From: Clostridium ljungdahlii
GTDB lineage: Bacteria; Bacillota; Clostridia; Clostridiales; Clostridiaceae
Assembly: GCF_001636845.1 (NCBI RefSeq)
Contig: NZ_LITT01000035.1
Location: 62,001-126,000, forward strand
Reading direction: 5' to 3'
Length of the DNA: 64,000 nt
Every line of letters begins with the position of its first letter. Position 1 is the first letter of the stretch. The notes under the pieces are model-generated. The model made no database searches and was not told the origin of the DNA. It saw nothing but the letters and a program-made list of their open reading frames with translations. A program made the translations under genes and the position numbers. Shown here one piece after another: positions 44,614 to 54,279 of this stretch.

Positions 44614-45495
44614 TTATTTTAAAAGTCCATAGTTTTTAAGCTCTGATTTTAAAACATCCAAATTTTCCTTAGACATATCACAAAGTGGAAGTCTTAAATT
44701 TCCAACATTCATATTCAAAACATTCATAGCAGTTTTTATAGGTATAGGATTTGTTTCTATGAACATAGTATTCATAAGTGTAAGAGCCTTTAATTGCATC
44801 TTTAGTGCTTCTTTTACATTTCCCTCTAAAAATAATTTACACATATCATGCATATCTTTAGGAATAATATTTGCAAGAACAGATATAACTCCAAGCCCTC
44901 CTAAAGACATTATAGGGACTGTCTGATCATCATTTCCAGAATATAAATCAATATCATCCCCGCATAGAGCTTTCATTTTAGCAATTTGACTTATATTTCC
45001 ACTGGCTTCTTTAACAGCTACCACATTATCTAATTTGCATAATTCTTTTAAAGTTTTAGGCTGTATATTTAATCCTGTTCTTCCTGGTACATTATATACT
45101 ACAATAGGAGTTTTTATAGCTGAAGACACTGCCTTAAAATGCTCTATCAATCCCTTTTGTGTAGTTTTATTATAGTAAGGTGTGATTACAAGGACTCCAT
45201 CTACTCCTATACTTTCTGCCCATTTGCTCATGTTTACGGCAGATTGTGTACAATTACTGCCTGTACCTGCAATAACTGGTATCCTCTTATTAACAGTATC
45301 TACTGTAAATTTTATTGTATCTTTTCTTTCCTTTTCAGTCATAGTGGAAGCTTCACCTGTAGTCCCACAAATTATTATTGCATCTGTACCTGATTTTATT
45401 TGCCACTCAAGCAATTCTTTTAATTTATCAAAGTCCACCCCATTATCATTAAATGGGGTAATAATAGCTACCCCTGAACCTTTAAATAAGCTCAT
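44614..45495 (-). CDS. dapA: 4-hydroxy-tetrahydrodipicolinate synthase
   Basis: 293 residues from the ATG at 45495 (AAGGGGTG upstream; a GTG three codons earlier is part of that site). TIM barrel with '[14 protein letters not shown]' (substrate pocket), '[11 protein letters not shown]' with the catalytic tyrosine, and the Schiff-base lysine in 'VAVKEASGN'. Condenses aspartate semialdehyde with pyruvate. 56 bases after asd. Confidence 0.97.
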   Translation of the reverse strand: MSLFKGSGVAIITPFNDNGVDFDKLKELLEWQIKSGTDAIIICGTTGEASTMTEKERKDTIKFTVDTVNKRIPVIAGTGSNCTQSAVNMSKWAESIGVDGVLVITPYYNKTTQKGLIEHFKAVSSAIKTPIVVYNVPGRTGLNIQPKTLKELCKLDNVVAVKEASGNISQIAKMKALCGDDIDLYSGNDDQTVPIMSLGGLGVISVLANIIPKDMHDMCKLFLEGNVKEALKMQLKALTLMNTMFIETNPIPIKTAMNVLNMNVGNLRLPLCDMSKENLDVLKSELKNYGLLK

Positions 45496-45551
45496 TAAAA
45501 GCACCCCTTCTCAATTCAAATTTAATATGCCTATCATCTTAAATTATATTG

Positions 45552-46544
45552 TTATTTATCCTTAACTATGCATTCTGCTATTTGAACAGCATTAGTAGCA
45601 GCACCTTTTCTTATGTTATCTGCTACAACCCATAGATTTAATCCATTGTCTACGCTAAAGTCCCTTCTTATTCTTCCTACAAATACTTCATCTTTTCCTG
45701 CTGCCTCTATTGGCATTGGATATACTAAATTGTCCACATCATCTTTTAACACTACTCCAGCAGCATTCTTGTACAATTCAAAAATATCCTCTATTTTAAA
45801 GTCTTTTTTAAGCTCTACATTTATACTTTCACTATGAGAATAAGTTACTGGTACTCTTGCTGTAGTAGCTGTAACTCTCAAAGTATCGTCATGTAATATT
45901 TTTCTTGTTTCGTTTACCATTTTCATTTCTTCTTTAGTGTATCCATTTTCCAAAAATACATCTATATGAGGAAGTATATTTCCTGCTATTGGATATGGAA
46001 ACTTCTTAGGTGCATTTCCCTTATATCCTTCTAGTAAATCATTATATCCTCCCATTCCAGCGCCAGATACAGCCTGGTATGTAGAATATACAATTCTTTC
46101 TACTCCATATTTATCATAAAGAGGTTTAATTGCTACTATTGCTTGTATAGTTGAACAATTAGGATTTGCAATTATACCTTTATTCCATTTTATATCCTCT
46201 GGATTTACTTCAGGAACTACCAAAGGTACCTCTTTATCCATTCTCCAAGCACTACTATTATCTATAACTACTGCACCATATTTTGAAAATATAGGTGCAA
46301 ATTTAAGGCTTACACTTCCACCTGCTGAGAAAAGAGCAATATCTATCTTTTTATTTTTTATGTTATCTTCTTTTAATTCCTCTACAGTATAATCTTTATC
46401 TTTAAATTTTAATATTTTTCCACTTGATTTAGCAGATGCAAACAAATACAATTTTTCTATTGGAAAATCTCTTTCTTCCAGCACCTCTATAAATTTTCTT
46501 CCTACCATTCCAGTACACCCAACTACTGCCACATTACAACTCAT
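45552..46544 (-). CDS. asd: Aspartate-semialdehyde dehydrogenase
   Basis: 330 residues from the ATG at 46544 (TTAGGAGG upstream); a longer frame to 46625 has no ribosome site. NADP loop GCTGMVG (9-15), catalytic Cys130 in NPNCSTIQ, and the later 'RVPVTYSHSESI' block. It makes the precursor of lysine, threonine and methionine. First gene of asd-dapA-dapB. Confidence 0.96.
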   Translation of the reverse strand: MSCNVAVVGCTGMVGRKFIEVLEERDFPIEKLYLFASAKSSGKILKFKDKDYTVEELKEDNIKNKKIDIALFSAGGSVSLKFAPIFSKYGAVVIDNSSAWRMDKEVPLVVPEVNPEDIKWNKGIIANPNCSTIQAIVAIKPLYDKYGVERIVYSTYQAVSGAGMGGYNDLLEGYKGNAPKKFPYPIAGNILPHIDVFLENGYTKEEMKMVNETRKILHDDTLRVTATTARVPVTYSHSESINVELKKDFKIEDIFELYKNAAGVVLKDDVDNLVYPMPIEAAGKDEVFVGRIRRDFSVDNGLNLWVVADNIRKGAATNAVQIAECIVKDK

Positions 46545-46923
46545 TTTAATATTCCTCCTAAAAATTTTATAATATAAATTGATTAAATATTTAAGTTTAA
46601 GATCTATTATTAAATATAATACCATGATATCTTAATAAAGATAACCTATTTAATTTTAAATATATCTTACTAAATATTTTACACTAAACTTTTGAAATAT
46701 GTTCATAGAAATAAATATTATTGGGAATTAAAAATAACGCATACTTCATACTGCTTAATGTATTATATGCAATGTATAATGCACTTTAGAATAAAATTAA
46801 TTGTTTCCGTTCAAAAGCCAAATAATAATTCTACTTGGAAAGCTTATTTAATTACCATAATATTCCTGTAGCTACGTGCATGTCATTTAGATTGCTGCTT
46901 TAAATGTATATTATATTTAAAAT

Positions 46924-46948
46924 ATATACTATAATTATTATAGTATAT
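46924..46948. promoter_or_regulatory. 25-base AT palindrome upstream of asd and the spore-protein gene
   Basis: A perfect palindrome centred at 46936 (ATATACTATAAT / ATTATAGTATAT). It lies in the 490-base region between divergent genes; ATTATAGTAT recurs at 46969. It could be an operator. The rest of 46545-46920 shows no gene and no lysine riboswitch. Confidence 0.4.
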
Positions 46949-46978
46949 TATGTATTTATTCTACAGCAATTATAGTAT

Positions 46979-47007
46979 GTATAAATCTCGCTTTTGGGGT
47001 AAAAATA
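46979..47007 (+). promoter_or_regulatory. Candidate forespore (sigma-F/sigma-G) promoter
   Basis: GTATA (46979-46983), 14-base spacer, GGTAAAAATA (46998-47007), which fits the known sigma-F pattern GYATA...GGNNANANTR. It lies 31 bases before a spore-protein start codon. Confidence 0.5.
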
Positions 47008-47037
47008 ATCTATAGTAAAAGTGGGAGGATGGTATCT

Positions 47038-47307
47038 ATGTCAAAAACTCCATTAAAAAAAATCATAAAAGCAAAATTGAAATCAAACAGAGAGCTTACA
47101 GAAGCTGAAAAACTTAGAGAAAAATTAAAATATGAAATAGCTGAAGAACTAGGATTAAAAGAGAAAGTTAATTCATTTGGCTGGAGCAGTTTAACAGCTG
47201 AAGAAACTGGAAGAATTGGTGGCATGATGACTAAGAGAAAAAAGGAATTAAATATACCTAAAAATGAAAGTCTAGTAAACCATAGTAAAAACAAAGATAA
47301 ACAATAA
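47038..47307 (+). CDS. Alpha/beta-type small acid-soluble spore protein
   Basis: 89 residues from the ATG at 47038 (GGGAGGATG upstream; an ATG three codons earlier is part of it). 'EIAEELGLKEKV' includes the germination-protease cut site region, and 'GWSSLTAEETGRIGGMM' is the second conserved block of alpha/beta SASPs. These proteins coat spore DNA and protect it. The N-terminal 35 residues are more basic than in major SASPs, so it is probably a minor form. Confidence 0.88.
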   Translation: MSKTPLKKIIKAKLKSNRELTEAEKLREKLKYEIAEELGLKEKVNSFGWSSLTAEETGRIGGMMTKRKKELNIPKNESLVNHSKNKDKQ

Positions 47308-47443
47308 ATTTGACTTATACCTCAAAAATATATAATATTAATTGATAAATACAATTTTACCTTTTTTAACTTTAAACACCTATAAAAATACCTGTAAGAA
47401 GGGAGTTAAAGACCGTTATGAAAATTTGATAACGGAAATAAAA

Positions 47444-48184
47444 ATGAACTGCTATGGAAAATTTGCTCATATATATGACAATCTAATAAACAGCGATATA
47501 GATTACAGCACATGGGCTAAAAAAATTATAAACATATGTGAAAAATTAAATATAGACAGAGAAAATTATCTGGATTTAGCCTGTGGTACGGGTAATATGA
47601 CAGAAAAGTTGGCACTTTATTTTAAAAATACCTGGGCAGTAGATTTATCCAGTGAAATGCTATCAGAAGCAGATATAAAGCTTAGGAACAGTGGATTAAA
47701 AGTAAACTTTATATGTCAAGACATAACTAATTTCGAGTTAAACAGGAAATTCAATCTCATAACTTGCTGTCTTGATTCTACAAACTATATATTAAAAGAA
47801 TCAGAATTACAAAGTTACTTTAAAAGTGTGTTCAATCATTTAGAAAGCAATGGAATATTCCTATTTGATATAAATTCCTATTACAAAATTACAAATATAC
47901 TAGGTAATAATACCTATACTTACGACGATGAAAATATTACGTATATGTGGGAAAATTATTTAGAAGATGACATTGTGGACATGTACCTCACATTTTTTAT
48001 ACGTCATGAGGATTTTTATAAACGATTTGATGAAAACCATCGCGAAAGGGCTTATACTTGCGAATATATAGAATCCACATTGAAAAATTGTGGGTTTAGA
48101 ATTGTAAATAAATTGGACAACTACAGTGATAAAACTGTAACTGATACTTCTGAAAGAATATCATATATAGTAACTAAACTTTAA
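47444..48184 (+). CDS. Class I SAM-dependent methyltransferase
   Basis: 246 residues from the ATG at 47444, where homology begins ('YGKFAHIYDNLI'); the upstream frame lacks a ribosome site. The AdoMet loop is LDLACGTGNM, followed by 'AVDLSSEML' (motif II) and 'LITCCLDSTNYI'. Relatives of the YodH/YqeM kind methylate small molecules, but the substrate is unknown. It precedes hslO by 29 bases and may be co-transcribed. Confidence 0.82.
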   Translation: MNCYGKFAHIYDNLINSDIDYSTWAKKIINICEKLNIDRENYLDLACGTGNMTEKLALYFKNTWAVDLSSEMLSEADIKLRNSGLKVNFICQDITNFELNRKFNLITCCLDSTNYILKESELQSYFKSVFNHLESNGIFLFDINSYYKITNILGNNTYTYDDENITYMWENYLEDDIVDMYLTFFIRHEDFYKRFDENHRERAYTCEYIESTLKNCGFRIVNKLDNYSDKTVTDTSERISYIVTKL

Positions 48185-48213
48185 TACACGTATGATTAGG
48201 AGATGGAAATTAA

Positions 48214-49104
48214 ATGATAGATAAATTAATAAGAGCCACAGCTAAAGATGATAACATTCGAATAATAGCAGCCTCTACTACAAATCTAGTAAATGAAGCT
48301 GTTAAAATTCATGAATGTGCTCCTACAGCTGCAGCAGCCTTTGGAAGGATGCTCACGGCAGGAAGCCTTATGGGGGCAATGTTAAAATCACCTAAAGATA
48401 GCTTATCCCTTATAATTTCTGGAGGCGGTGAAGCTAAAGGAATATCTGTAACTTCCTATGCTGACTGCCATGTAAAAGGATATATAGGAAACCCACTTGC
48501 AAATTTGCCACCAAATAGTAAAGGAAAACTTGACGTAGGTGGAATCATAGGAACTAATGGAAATTTAACCGTAGTAAGAAATATGGGACTTAGAGAACCT
48601 TACTCCAGCAAAATTCCTATACAAACTGGGGAAATAGGAGATGATCTAGCTTACTACTTTACAGTTTCAGAGCAAACTCCATCTGCAGTAGCCCTTGGAG
48701 TTCTCGTAGATGTAGATTTAAGTATAAAGGCCTCAGGAGGATTCATCATTCAGATGCTTCCTGGAGCAGAAGATCTCCTTGCAGACTTAGTTACCTATAG
48801 GTTACAGGAACTTCCATCTATATCAAATATGCTAGCTAAGGGCATGAGTATTTCACAAATATTAAATGATATCTTTAAGGATATGGGATTAAAGATATTA
48901 GATGAATTAACACCTACTTATAAATGCGATTGTTCAAGGGAAAGAGTTGAAAAGGCTCTTATAAGCATAGGTGCAAAAGATTTAGAGGAAATTTATAATG
49001 AAGGAAAAACTGAAGAATTAAAATGTAACTTTTGTAAGACATCTTATAAATTTACCCATGAGCAAATAGGTGAAATACTTAAAAACTCCACAAAAAAATC
49101 CTGA
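48214..49104 (+). CDS. hslO: Redox-regulated chaperone Hsp33
   Basis: 296 residues. The N-terminal domain has '[15 protein letters not shown]' and '[15 protein letters not shown]'. The C-terminal redox switch has CDC and CNFC, four cysteines that bind zinc when reduced. Oxidation and unfolding turn it into a holdase. AGGAGATGG precedes the ATG. Confidence 0.97.
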   Translation: MIDKLIRATAKDDNIRIIAASTTNLVNEAVKIHECAPTAAAAFGRMLTAGSLMGAMLKSPKDSLSLIISGGGEAKGISVTSYADCHVKGYIGNPLANLPPNSKGKLDVGGIIGTNGNLTVVRNMGLREPYSSKIPIQTGEIGDDLAYYFTVSEQTPSAVALGVLVDVDLSIKASGGFIIQMLPGAEDLLADLVTYRLQELPSISNMLAKGMSISQILNDIFKDMGLKILDELTPTYKCDCSRERVEKALISIGAKDLEEIYNEGKTEELKCNFCKTSYKFTHEQIGEILKNSTKKS

Positions 49105-49142
49105 TATTAAGTACAAATTATCTACATACTTAAACTTTTATA

Positions 49143-49151
49143 TGTTATAAT
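49143..49151 (+). promoter_or_regulatory. Extended -10 promoter of dapH
   Basis: TGTTATAAT (TG-n-TATAAT) about 90 bases before the dapH start. The -35 region is weak, as expected for an extended -10 promoter. Confidence 0.45.
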
Positions 49152-49238
49152 TTGCTTAAAAAACTAAAAACGTAGTTATGCTTACTATAAAAGACTAAAA
49201 TTTATTCATTATAAATAAAATGGAAAGGATGATTTAAA

Positions 49239-49955
49239 ATGGAAGCAAAATATGACCTTACAGATCCATATCAAATAGCAAAGTATATAAAAGAGGCTAA
49301 AAAATCTACTCCAGTTAAAGTTTACCTTAAAGGTGACATATCAAATTGTGATTTAGGCAGTATAGAAAATTATAATAGTGGTGATTTTTACATTCTCTTT
49401 GGAGAAAGCGATGAAATATCAAAATTTTTAGAAGAAAACAAAGATAAGATCAAGCAATTTAGAATAGAACAGGACAGAAGAAACTCAGCCATTCCCCTTG
49501 CTGATTTGACAAACATGAATGCCAGAATTGAACCTGGTGCTATTATAAGAGATAAAGTTAAAATAGACAAAAATGCAGTAGTAATGATGGGGGCAGTTAT
49601 AAACATAGGTGCAGAAATAGGTGAAGGCACTATGATAGATATGAATGCAGTAGTAGGTGCTAGAGGAAAACTTGGTAAAAATGTTCACTTAGGTGCTGGA
49701 GCTGTAGTAGCTGGAGTTTTAGAACCACCTAGTAAATCACCTTGTGAGATAGGTGACAATGTACTTATAGGAGCTAACTCCGTAATCTTAGAAGGAGTAA
49801 AAATTGGAACTGGCTCTGTAATTGCAGCAGGTTCAGTAGTAACAGAAGATATACCTGAAGGAGTTGTAGCTGCTGGAAGCCCTGCAAAAATAGTAAAGTC
49901 AGTAGATGATAAAACTAAAGGCAAAACTAAAATTTTATCAGATTTAAGGAAATAA
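49239..49955 (+). CDS. dapH: Tetrahydrodipicolinate N-acetyltransferase
   Basis: 238 residues. The N-terminal DapH domain ('[22 protein letters not shown]') is followed by left-handed beta-helix hexapeptide repeats ('[19 protein letters not shown]', '[16 protein letters not shown]', '[21 protein letters not shown]'). It acetylates tetrahydrodipicolinate, opening the branch completed by patA. That it is DapH and not the succinylase DapD shows in length and opening. A separate unit about 5.6 kb from patA. Confidence 0.95.
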   Translation: MEAKYDLTDPYQIAKYIKEAKKSTPVKVYLKGDISNCDLGSIENYNSGDFYILFGESDEISKFLEENKDKIKQFRIEQDRRNSAIPLADLTNMNARIEPGAIIRDKVKIDKNAVVMMGAVINIGAEIGEGTMIDMNAVVGARGKLGKNVHLGAGAVVAGVLEPPSKSPCEIGDNVLIGANSVILEGVKIGTGSVIAAGSVVTEDIPEGVVAAGSPAKIVKSVDDKTKGKTKILSDLRK

Positions 49956-49968
49956 TTCATCTAGAAAA

Positions 49969-50017
49969 TACAGGGTATAACCTCCTTAAAATTCAAGGAC
50001 AAGGCCTATACCCTGTA
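49969..50017. terminator. Terminator after dapH
   Basis: TACAGGGTATA (49969-49979) pairs perfectly with 50007-50017 around 27 bases, between the convergent dapH and SSB-like genes. There is no strong T-run. Confidence 0.6.
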
Positions 50018-50031
50018 AATACAGATTCTGT

Positions 50032-50760
50032 TTATGATATACGCTTATCGCCTATGTTATCCCCTAAGCTATTTTCATCTTCATTTTTAGGTTGTTCTTT
50101 TTCCTCTTCTTCGTTTTCTTCCTCCATTTTTTCTTTATCTCTGTTAACTTTTTCCATTTTAGATATAGAAACTTCATAAGCTATTTTCCTTACAGTTTCA
50201 GTATCTGATATCTTTTTTTGATATTCTCTACTCTGTAATCTTCCCCAAACCCTTATATTGTCACTTACTTTTAATGACTTACAAAACCTAGAATTTCTTC
50301 CCCAAGCAATGGTAGGTATGTAATCAGACTTATTATAAGCTCTGTTTACAGCTAGAAGCATATCTGAGATTTCTCTACCAAAGGGAGTTGTCCTATAAAC
50401 TGGCTCCTTGCATATAAATCCATCAAGAAAAATTTGATTTGGATTTTTACTCCTTTCAGTGCAAAAATCTATATTTCTTGCAAATACAGTTAATATCAAT
50501 CTATTTGCCCCATCCACAAATTTATTGTAGGACCTAAGCTGTCCTTCTATTATTACATCAGTTCCAACTTTGATATCCATTCCACCTATAAGTCTCTCTG
50601 AAATTGTAATGAATAGTATATCCTTACTTTCACTTAATCTAGGAACCTCAACATTAAAGGTGTAAAAACCCTCTCCATACATTTCGTGGCTAAATTGTAA
50701 TTCTGAAGCTACTGTACCTTCAAGATAGATCTTATTGTTTAACATTAAATTGTCCATCAT
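50032..50760 (-). CDS. Two-OB-fold SSB-like protein
   Basis: 242 residues. The first OB fold (about 8-100, 'IYLEGTVASELQFSHEMYG') and the second (about 107-205, 'IFLDGFICKEPVYRTTPFGREIS', 'IPTIAWGRNSRFCK', 'VWGRLQSREYQ') are both SSB-like; the second is closer to the canonical form. The tail (209-242) is acidic but lacks the DDIPF-type tip of housekeeping SSB. It may bind single-stranded DNA as a special-purpose protein. The gene for an unknown 165-residue protein lies 77 bases upstream on the same strand. Confidence 0.8.
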   Translation of the reverse strand: MMDNLMLNNKIYLEGTVASELQFSHEMYGEGFYTFNVEVPRLSESKDILFITISERLIGGMDIKVGTDVIIEGQLRSYNKFVDGANRLILTVFARNIDFCTERSKNPNQIFLDGFICKEPVYRTTPFGREISDMLLAVNRAYNKSDYIPTIAWGRNSRFCKSLKVSDNIRVWGRLQSREYQKKISDTETVRKIAYEVSISKMEKVNRDKEKMEEENEEEEKEQPKNEDENSLGDNIGDKRIS

Positions 50761-50837
50761 AAACCCCTCTTTCCCTTAGTTTTAAATGTTTCACTATCAT
50801 ATAGTTATTCATCAAAAAACAAAAATATACTTATAAT

Positions 50838-51335
50838 TTAGCTTAAAGTCATAAATGTTTTATTTTTGATCAAATCATAAATGCACTTGTCTTCCATAAG
50901 ACCTATAGTTATAGCTACTACAGCTGCGTAAAGTTCATCAATATCTTTGAGTGCCATATTAACTGGAATTTCCTGAGCCTCAATCACCCTTTTTCCCTCA
51001 TATATAATATCTCTTTGGAGGCAATATACAAATCCGCTAGAATAGTCTAAGCTCGATATAGTAACCGTATTCTTATTTCCCAGTCCATAGGTTATGATGC
51101 AACCGGATATATCTACATTATTTTTCTTTTTACATATTAAATCCATATTTACAAAACAATAATCTCCATCCAGAACTTTGTACCTTTTGTCTATAGAATT
51201 TAGCACTACATAATTTATCCTTCTACTAGCATCATTGCTTGTAAACGTACAGTAGTCTAAATTCATTAAATCAAAAAGCTCTACCAAATATCTCTTAAAC
51301 TGGGCATTAGTTTCAATAACTTCTATAGATTGCAT
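50838..51335 (-). CDS. Hypothetical protein
   Basis: 165 residues, start ATG after GGGAGG. I recognise no family. It is soluble, alpha+beta in pattern, with 'GCIITYGLGNKNTVTISSLD' and 'EAQEIPVNMALKDIDELYAAVVAITIGLMEDK' as the most ordered stretches. Probably co-transcribed with the SSB-like gene, which hints at a nucleic-acid role, but this is only context. Confidence 0.65.
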   Translation of the reverse strand: MQSIEVIETNAQFKRYLVELFDLMNLDYCTFTSNDASRRINYVVLNSIDKRYKVLDGDYCFVNMDLICKKKNNVDISGCIITYGLGNKNTVTISSLDYSSGFVYCLQRDIIYEGKRVIEAQEIPVNMALKDIDELYAAVVAITIGLMEDKCIYDLIKNKTFMTLS

Positions 51336-51498
51336 CTTTATTACCTCCCGCTAAAATATATGTTTTAAAATTATTTTAAACAGGATATGTTTTTTTATAC
51401 TATTTTCTAAATTGTAATCCAATCATTGATGCTTGCCCTCATTGCCATTATAATACATATTTATTGTGTTTTTCAATAATTGTTTAATATAAGTTATA

Positions 51499-52251
51499 TT
51501 AATTTCTCATCTGCTTTCCGTCATAGTCCATTTTATAGTTATCTTTATATATCAAATCTCCTACCTTAACAAACTTGTATCCTTTTTCCTTTAAGTTTAC
51601 TATTACCCTTTCTAAATTAGATGGTGTATACTTTGCACTATTATGAAATAGTAATATAGAACCAGGTTTTGTACTTTTTATAACCCTGTTGTATTCAAGA
51701 TCTGCCCCCTGCTCTTTCCAGTCTATACTATCTACATCCCATTGAATGCAGTAATATCCTGAATTCTTTACTGTATCTATTACATCGTCATTATAAGACC
51801 CTTCAGGACATCTAAACAGTTTTGTTCCACTTCCTGTTATACTTCTTATTTTAGCTTCATTTATGTTTATATCTTCAATAATTTTATCTCTAGATATTTT
51901 CGTCATATTAGGGTGCCTATTTGAATGATTTCCTATTTCGTGTCCTTTATTATATATCTCTTTTAGTTTATCGGGATTTCTATCAACCCAGTCCCCTACT
52001 ACAAAGAATGTAGCTTTTATATTATGTTTATCCAGTACATTTAATATCTCATCAATGTATTCATCTCCTAGACTAACATCAAAAGTTATAGCAACTTTTT
52101 TATCTTTTGTGTCAACACAATAAATAGGTAATTTCCTATTTACTCTTGCAAATGCCCCTTCATATCTATAATTTGCAAATAATGATACGCCAATAGCTAT
52201 AAGCAATAATATGGACACCATAAATATTTTTTTTATACATCTTGATTTCAA
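51499..52251 (-). CDS. Polysaccharide deacetylase, PdaB-like
   Basis: 250 residues, start TTG at 52251 after GGAGG. An N-terminal membrane anchor (9-27) precedes a NodB domain: 'VAITFDVSLGDEYIDEIL' (motif 1), HSNRHPNM (motif 2, H-x3-H), 'LFRCPEGSYND' (motif 3) and 'GSILLFHNSA' (motif 5). Motif 1 has one aspartate in place of the usual pair (TFDV for TFDD), as in PdaB spore proteins. It probably acts on spore peptidoglycan, outside the membrane. Confidence 0.88.
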   Translation of the reverse strand: MKSRCIKKIFMVSILLLIAIGVSLFANYRYEGAFARVNRKLPIYCVDTKDKKVAITFDVSLGDEYIDEILNVLDKHNIKATFFVVGDWVDRNPDKLKEIYNKGHEIGNHSNRHPNMTKISRDKIIEDININEAKIRSITGSGTKLFRCPEGSYNDDVIDTVKNSGYYCIQWDVDSIDWKEQGADLEYNRVIKSTKPGSILLFHNSAKYTPSNLERVIVNLKEKGYKFVKVGDLIYKDNYKMDYDGKQMRN

Positions 52252-52383
52252 TTTTTACCTCCACAATATATTTATTTCATAATTTTATATAGTATTTTAT
52301 AACAACAAATATTACAAAATTCAAAAAATTTATTTTAGATATATTACATTCAAAAATATGCATTCAAATATTTTATACAACTA

Positions 52384-52392
52384 TGCTATAAT
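52384..52392 (+). promoter_or_regulatory. Extended -10 promoter of the DUF4364 gene
   Basis: TGCTATAAT (TG-n-TATAAT) about 50 bases before the start codon at 52442; no clear -35 box. Confidence 0.5.
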
Positions 52393-52441
52393 ATACATAT
52401 ATATTATTTTAGTATTCTTAATTCAATGGAGAGGATTTTAA

Positions 52442-52969
52442 ATGTTTGAAAACACTTTAGAACTAGCAGAAAATAAATTACTTCTGCTTTACATATTTAA
52501 GAAAATCAAGTTTCCTATTTCCAATAATCAAATAACTGAAGTCATACTGGAAAATGACTTCATAAATTATTTTACTCTTCAACAATATTTAAATGAGCTT
52601 CTATCTTCTAATTTTATCAAGCAGATAGATTCTCAAAGTAACCATAAATTTATAATTACAAAAAAAGGCATAAAGGTGTTGTCCCTCTTCGGAAATAGAA
52701 TTTCCAAAGATAAAATAGATATATTAGACAACTATATAGATGAGCGTTTTAATGACATAAAAAGTAAAATCTCAGTAAATGCCAACTATACAGCTAAACA
52801 TAAAAACAGTTTTATGGTAAATTTAAAAATATCAGAAAGTAATTCCACCTTAATGAATTTGAAGCTAAATGTGGACTCTAAAAAAACTGCCCAAGGTCTA
52901 TGTGAAAAGTGGGAAAAAAACTTTTCAGAAATTTATTATAAAATAGTTGAATTACTTATGGAAGATTAA
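52442..52969 (+). CDS. DUF4364 family protein (winged-helix-like)
   Basis: 175 residues. The N-terminal part ('LAENKLLLLYIFKKIKFPISNNQITEVIL', 'LQQYLNELLSSNFI') has the shape of a winged helix, and 'ITKKGIKVLSLFGNRI' closes that domain. The C-terminal part is a beta-rich region. It matches the pattern of DUF4364 proteins of clostridia, whose role is unknown but presumed regulatory. GGAGAGGA precedes the ATG. It ends five bases before the convergent propeller gene. Confidence 0.8.
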   Translation: MFENTLELAENKLLLLYIFKKIKFPISNNQITEVILENDFINYFTLQQYLNELLSSNFIKQIDSQSNHKFIITKKGIKVLSLFGNRISKDKIDILDNYIDERFNDIKSKISVNANYTAKHKNSFMVNLKISESNSTLMNLKLNVDSKKTAQGLCEKWEKNFSEIYYKIVELLMED

Positions 52970-52973
52970 AGAT

Positions 52974-53864
52974 TTATTTCACAACCATACCTGTAGGTTC
53001 TCCACCTATAGGTATATATTTTTTATTTTCATCTTTTAAATTTACCTTTATCAATAAATTGTTATAGTTATCACCCACGTATAAACTTCCCCTTCGTTTT
53101 AATACACTTGCAGGCATACCCCCTACAATCAACCTCTTTTTCTCCTTATAGTTATTTATATCCAAAACACTTATTGTGCCATCTCCAAAATTAGATACAA
53201 AACAGTATCTACTGCTGCAGTATATGTCTACTGGCGAATTTCCCACAATAATTCTATTTATAATTTTATAGTTTTTAAGTGATAATATGGCTATACTTCC
53301 CCTAAACTCCGATCCTATATTGCTTTCACAGATAAGTATATGCTGTCCATCCACTGCAAACACAGCCTTAGTAGGATAGTATCCTACCCTTATGTTAGCT
53401 ATACGTTCATTTTTTTTGCAGTCTATTAATGTTATGCTATCGTCTTCCATATTAGATATTACTAGCAACTTTTTTTCCTTATTCAAACATATACTATAAG
53501 GAAGATTTCCACAGGGAACTTCTTCAACCACTTTTCTCATGCTAAGATCAAAAACAAGTAAGCTGTTTAAATCACTGCATATTATATATGCATTATTTTT
53601 ATAGGTAATAATATCATTGCAGCATGCCCCAACGTAATAAGTTTCTTCCTGAATTTCATTTTTTATATCTATTATAGATATGCTGTTATTATATTTATTT
53701 GCTGTTATAAGTTTAGAATCACTTAAACATACACCATGGGGTCCAACTCTATAGGTCATGTCCTCAGATTTTAAATGTATTCTAGTTTCTTCATGAAAAT
53801 CATCCAGATTCACCTTTGATACCGTATCAGAAGAAGTGCTACATATATAAAGATACTCCAACAC
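52974..53864 (-). CDS. YncE-like beta-propeller protein
   Basis: 296 residues, start GTG at 53864 after GGGGG. Seven propeller-like repeats are visible, each with a pattern such as 'NSISIIDIKN', 'DSITLIDCKKN', 'GTISVLDINNYKEKKRLIVGG'. No signal peptide, so it should be cytoplasmic, unusual for this type, which is often exported. Function unknown. Confidence 0.8.
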   Translation of the reverse strand: MLEYLYICSTSSDTVSKVNLDDFHEETRIHLKSEDMTYRVGPHGVCLSDSKLITANKYNNSISIIDIKNEIQEETYYVGACCNDIITYKNNAYIICSDLNSLLVFDLSMRKVVEEVPCGNLPYSICLNKEKKLLVISNMEDDSITLIDCKKNERIANIRVGYYPTKAVFAVDGQHILICESNIGSEFRGSIAILSLKNYKIINRIIVGNSPVDIYCSSRYCFVSNFGDGTISVLDINNYKEKKRLIVGGMPASVLKRRGSLYVGDNYNNLLIKVNLKDENKKYIPIGGEPTGMVVK

Positions 53865-53932
53865 ACCATCGCCCCCTTACAACTATAATATGAAGGTTAG
53901 CTAAAATAGGTAATACTAATTAATTTATTTTG

Positions 53933-53961
53933 TTGTATATTAACTTTATATTCTATATAAT
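53933..53961 (+). promoter_or_regulatory. Promoter of the TSCPD gene
   Basis: TTGTAT (53933-53938), 17-base spacer, TATAAT (53956-53961). Confidence 0.7.
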
Positions 53962-54003
53962 TATTTTGTTACTACATTATTTTATATGAAACAAGGTGAT
54001 GAA

Positions 54004-54255
54004 ATGTACAGTTATATAACAAAAGGAGTTTGTTCAAGTCAAATAAATTTTGATGTTGTAGAAAACAAAATTAGAAATGTAAATTTTGTAGGAGGATGTA
54101 ATGGGAACTTACAAGGTATATCAAAATTAGTAGAAGGAATGGATGTAGCTGAAGCTGTCGAAAAATTAGAGGGAATTTCCTGCAGTGGAAAAGGGACTTC
54201 CTGTCCTGATCAATTTGCAACTGCCCTTAAAAAATTAGTTTTAAACCGTAAGTAA
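54004..54255 (+). CDS. TSCPD-domain protein (TIGR03905 type)
   Basis: 83 residues from the ATG at 54004 (AAGGTGAT upstream); an earlier ATG lies before the site. 'YITKGVCSSQINFDV' and 'VGGCNGNLQGISKL' open it, and 'GTSCPDQFATAL' is the TSCPD motif. The domain is shared with the C-terminus of class II ribonucleotide reductases; the free-standing form has no proven function. A palindromic element begins 24 bases after its stop. Confidence 0.88.
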   Translation: MYSYITKGVCSSQINFDVVENKIRNVNFVGGCNGNLQGISKLVEGMDVAEAVEKLEGISCSGKGTSCPDQFATALKKLVLNRK

Positions 54256-54279
54256 AAAATTTATCTAACATATAGATCT

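Noticed and set aside
46545-46979. Lysine riboswitch upstream of asd
   Set aside because: I looked for the conserved L-box segments in the long AT-rich leader and found none; only an AT palindrome stands out.
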